NCBI GenBank assembly: GCA_965112735.1
Contig: OZ218965.1
Location: 62,001-126,000, forward strand
DNA from: Phaeosaccion multiseriatum
Taxonomy: Eukaryota > Ochrophyta, other classes
Direction of reading: 5' to 3'
Length of the DNA: 64,000 nt
Part shown: piece after piece, positions 63,961 through 64,000 of the stretch
Layout: the number at the start of each line of letters is the position of its first letter
Position numbering within the stretch: the stretch's first letter is position 1
Made by a program: the position numbers and the translations under genes
The notes under the pieces: model-generated
Told to the model about the DNA's origin: nothing
The model's database searches: none
The model's input: the letters and a program-made list of their open reading frames with translations, nothing else

Positions 63961-64000
63961 CTGGGGATGGCAGGGGTTGGCAGGGGATGGCAGTGGAGGG

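Overview
This is a GC-rich, intron-rich nuclear fragment from a eukaryotic microbe, most likely an alga. Support for a eukaryote: spliceosomal GT-AG introns with pyrimidine-rich 3' ends, the cytosolic ribosomal protein eS6, a cycloartenol-type oxidosqualene cyclase, a VPS13 lipid-transfer protein and a seven-membrane-span Golgi-type receptor. Support for a heterokont (stramenopile) or similar secondary-plastid alga is weaker: a Cys/His repeat protein and a WxxxNGCPW-type ankyrin protein of kinds common in heterokonts, and N-terminal leaders resembling bipartite plastid signals. No species is assigned. Introns and spacers are packed with micro- and minisatellites, so most long open frames are repeat artefacts. 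Exon ends below were chosen by splice motif plus reading-frame phase.

Layout: 0.78-6.79 kb (-) GNAT acetyltransferase joined to a fascin-like beta-trefoil; 6.99-10.60 kb (+) RPS6, 8 exons; 11.40-14.82 kb (+) AhpD/carboxymuconolactone decarboxylase-like protein, 10 exons; 15.38-17.63 kb (-) LU7TM/GOST-type membrane protein, 5 exons; 17.87-28.17 kb (+) a very large ABC1/UbiB atypical kinase, 22 exons; 28.2-30.4 kb minisatellites and an AT-rich island; 30.45-34.46 kb (-) a secreted Cys-rich protein with an internal five-exon duplication; 34.99-35.87 kb a decayed acyl-CoA synthetase relic (+); 37.23-38.69 kb (-) ankyrin protein; 39.28-42.32 kb (-) unknown membrane protein with a plastid-like leader; 42.51-43.66 kb (+) Cys/His repeat protein; 43.7-45.1 kb a 52-bp minisatellite; 45.10-48.92 kb (-) cycloartenol synthase; 49.39-54.03 kb (+) DUF726/TMCO4-like protein; 55.09-63.96 kb (-) the C-terminal part of VPS13, running off the window.

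Five gene pairs are divergent and may share promoters (6.79/6.99, 17.63/17.87, 34.46/34.99, 42.32/42.51, 48.92/49.39 kb). Others converge (AhpD-like and LU7TM; ABC1K and the Cys-rich gene; DUF726 and VPS13). There is no operon or single pathway, but several products act on membranes, lipids or sterols: cycloartenol synthase, VPS13, ABC1K (family role in quinone and lipid metabolism), DUF726 and LU7TM.

The strongest unexplained signal is a set of three short motifs scattered through introns, spacers and exons of unrelated genes on both strands: ATGGCAGTGG (often in tandem), CATATGGGCAGG and CAGTTGGTGATACAGCAG. Where they fall in exons they are read as recurring peptides such as GMAVDG, AYGQAYGQ and AVGDTAA.
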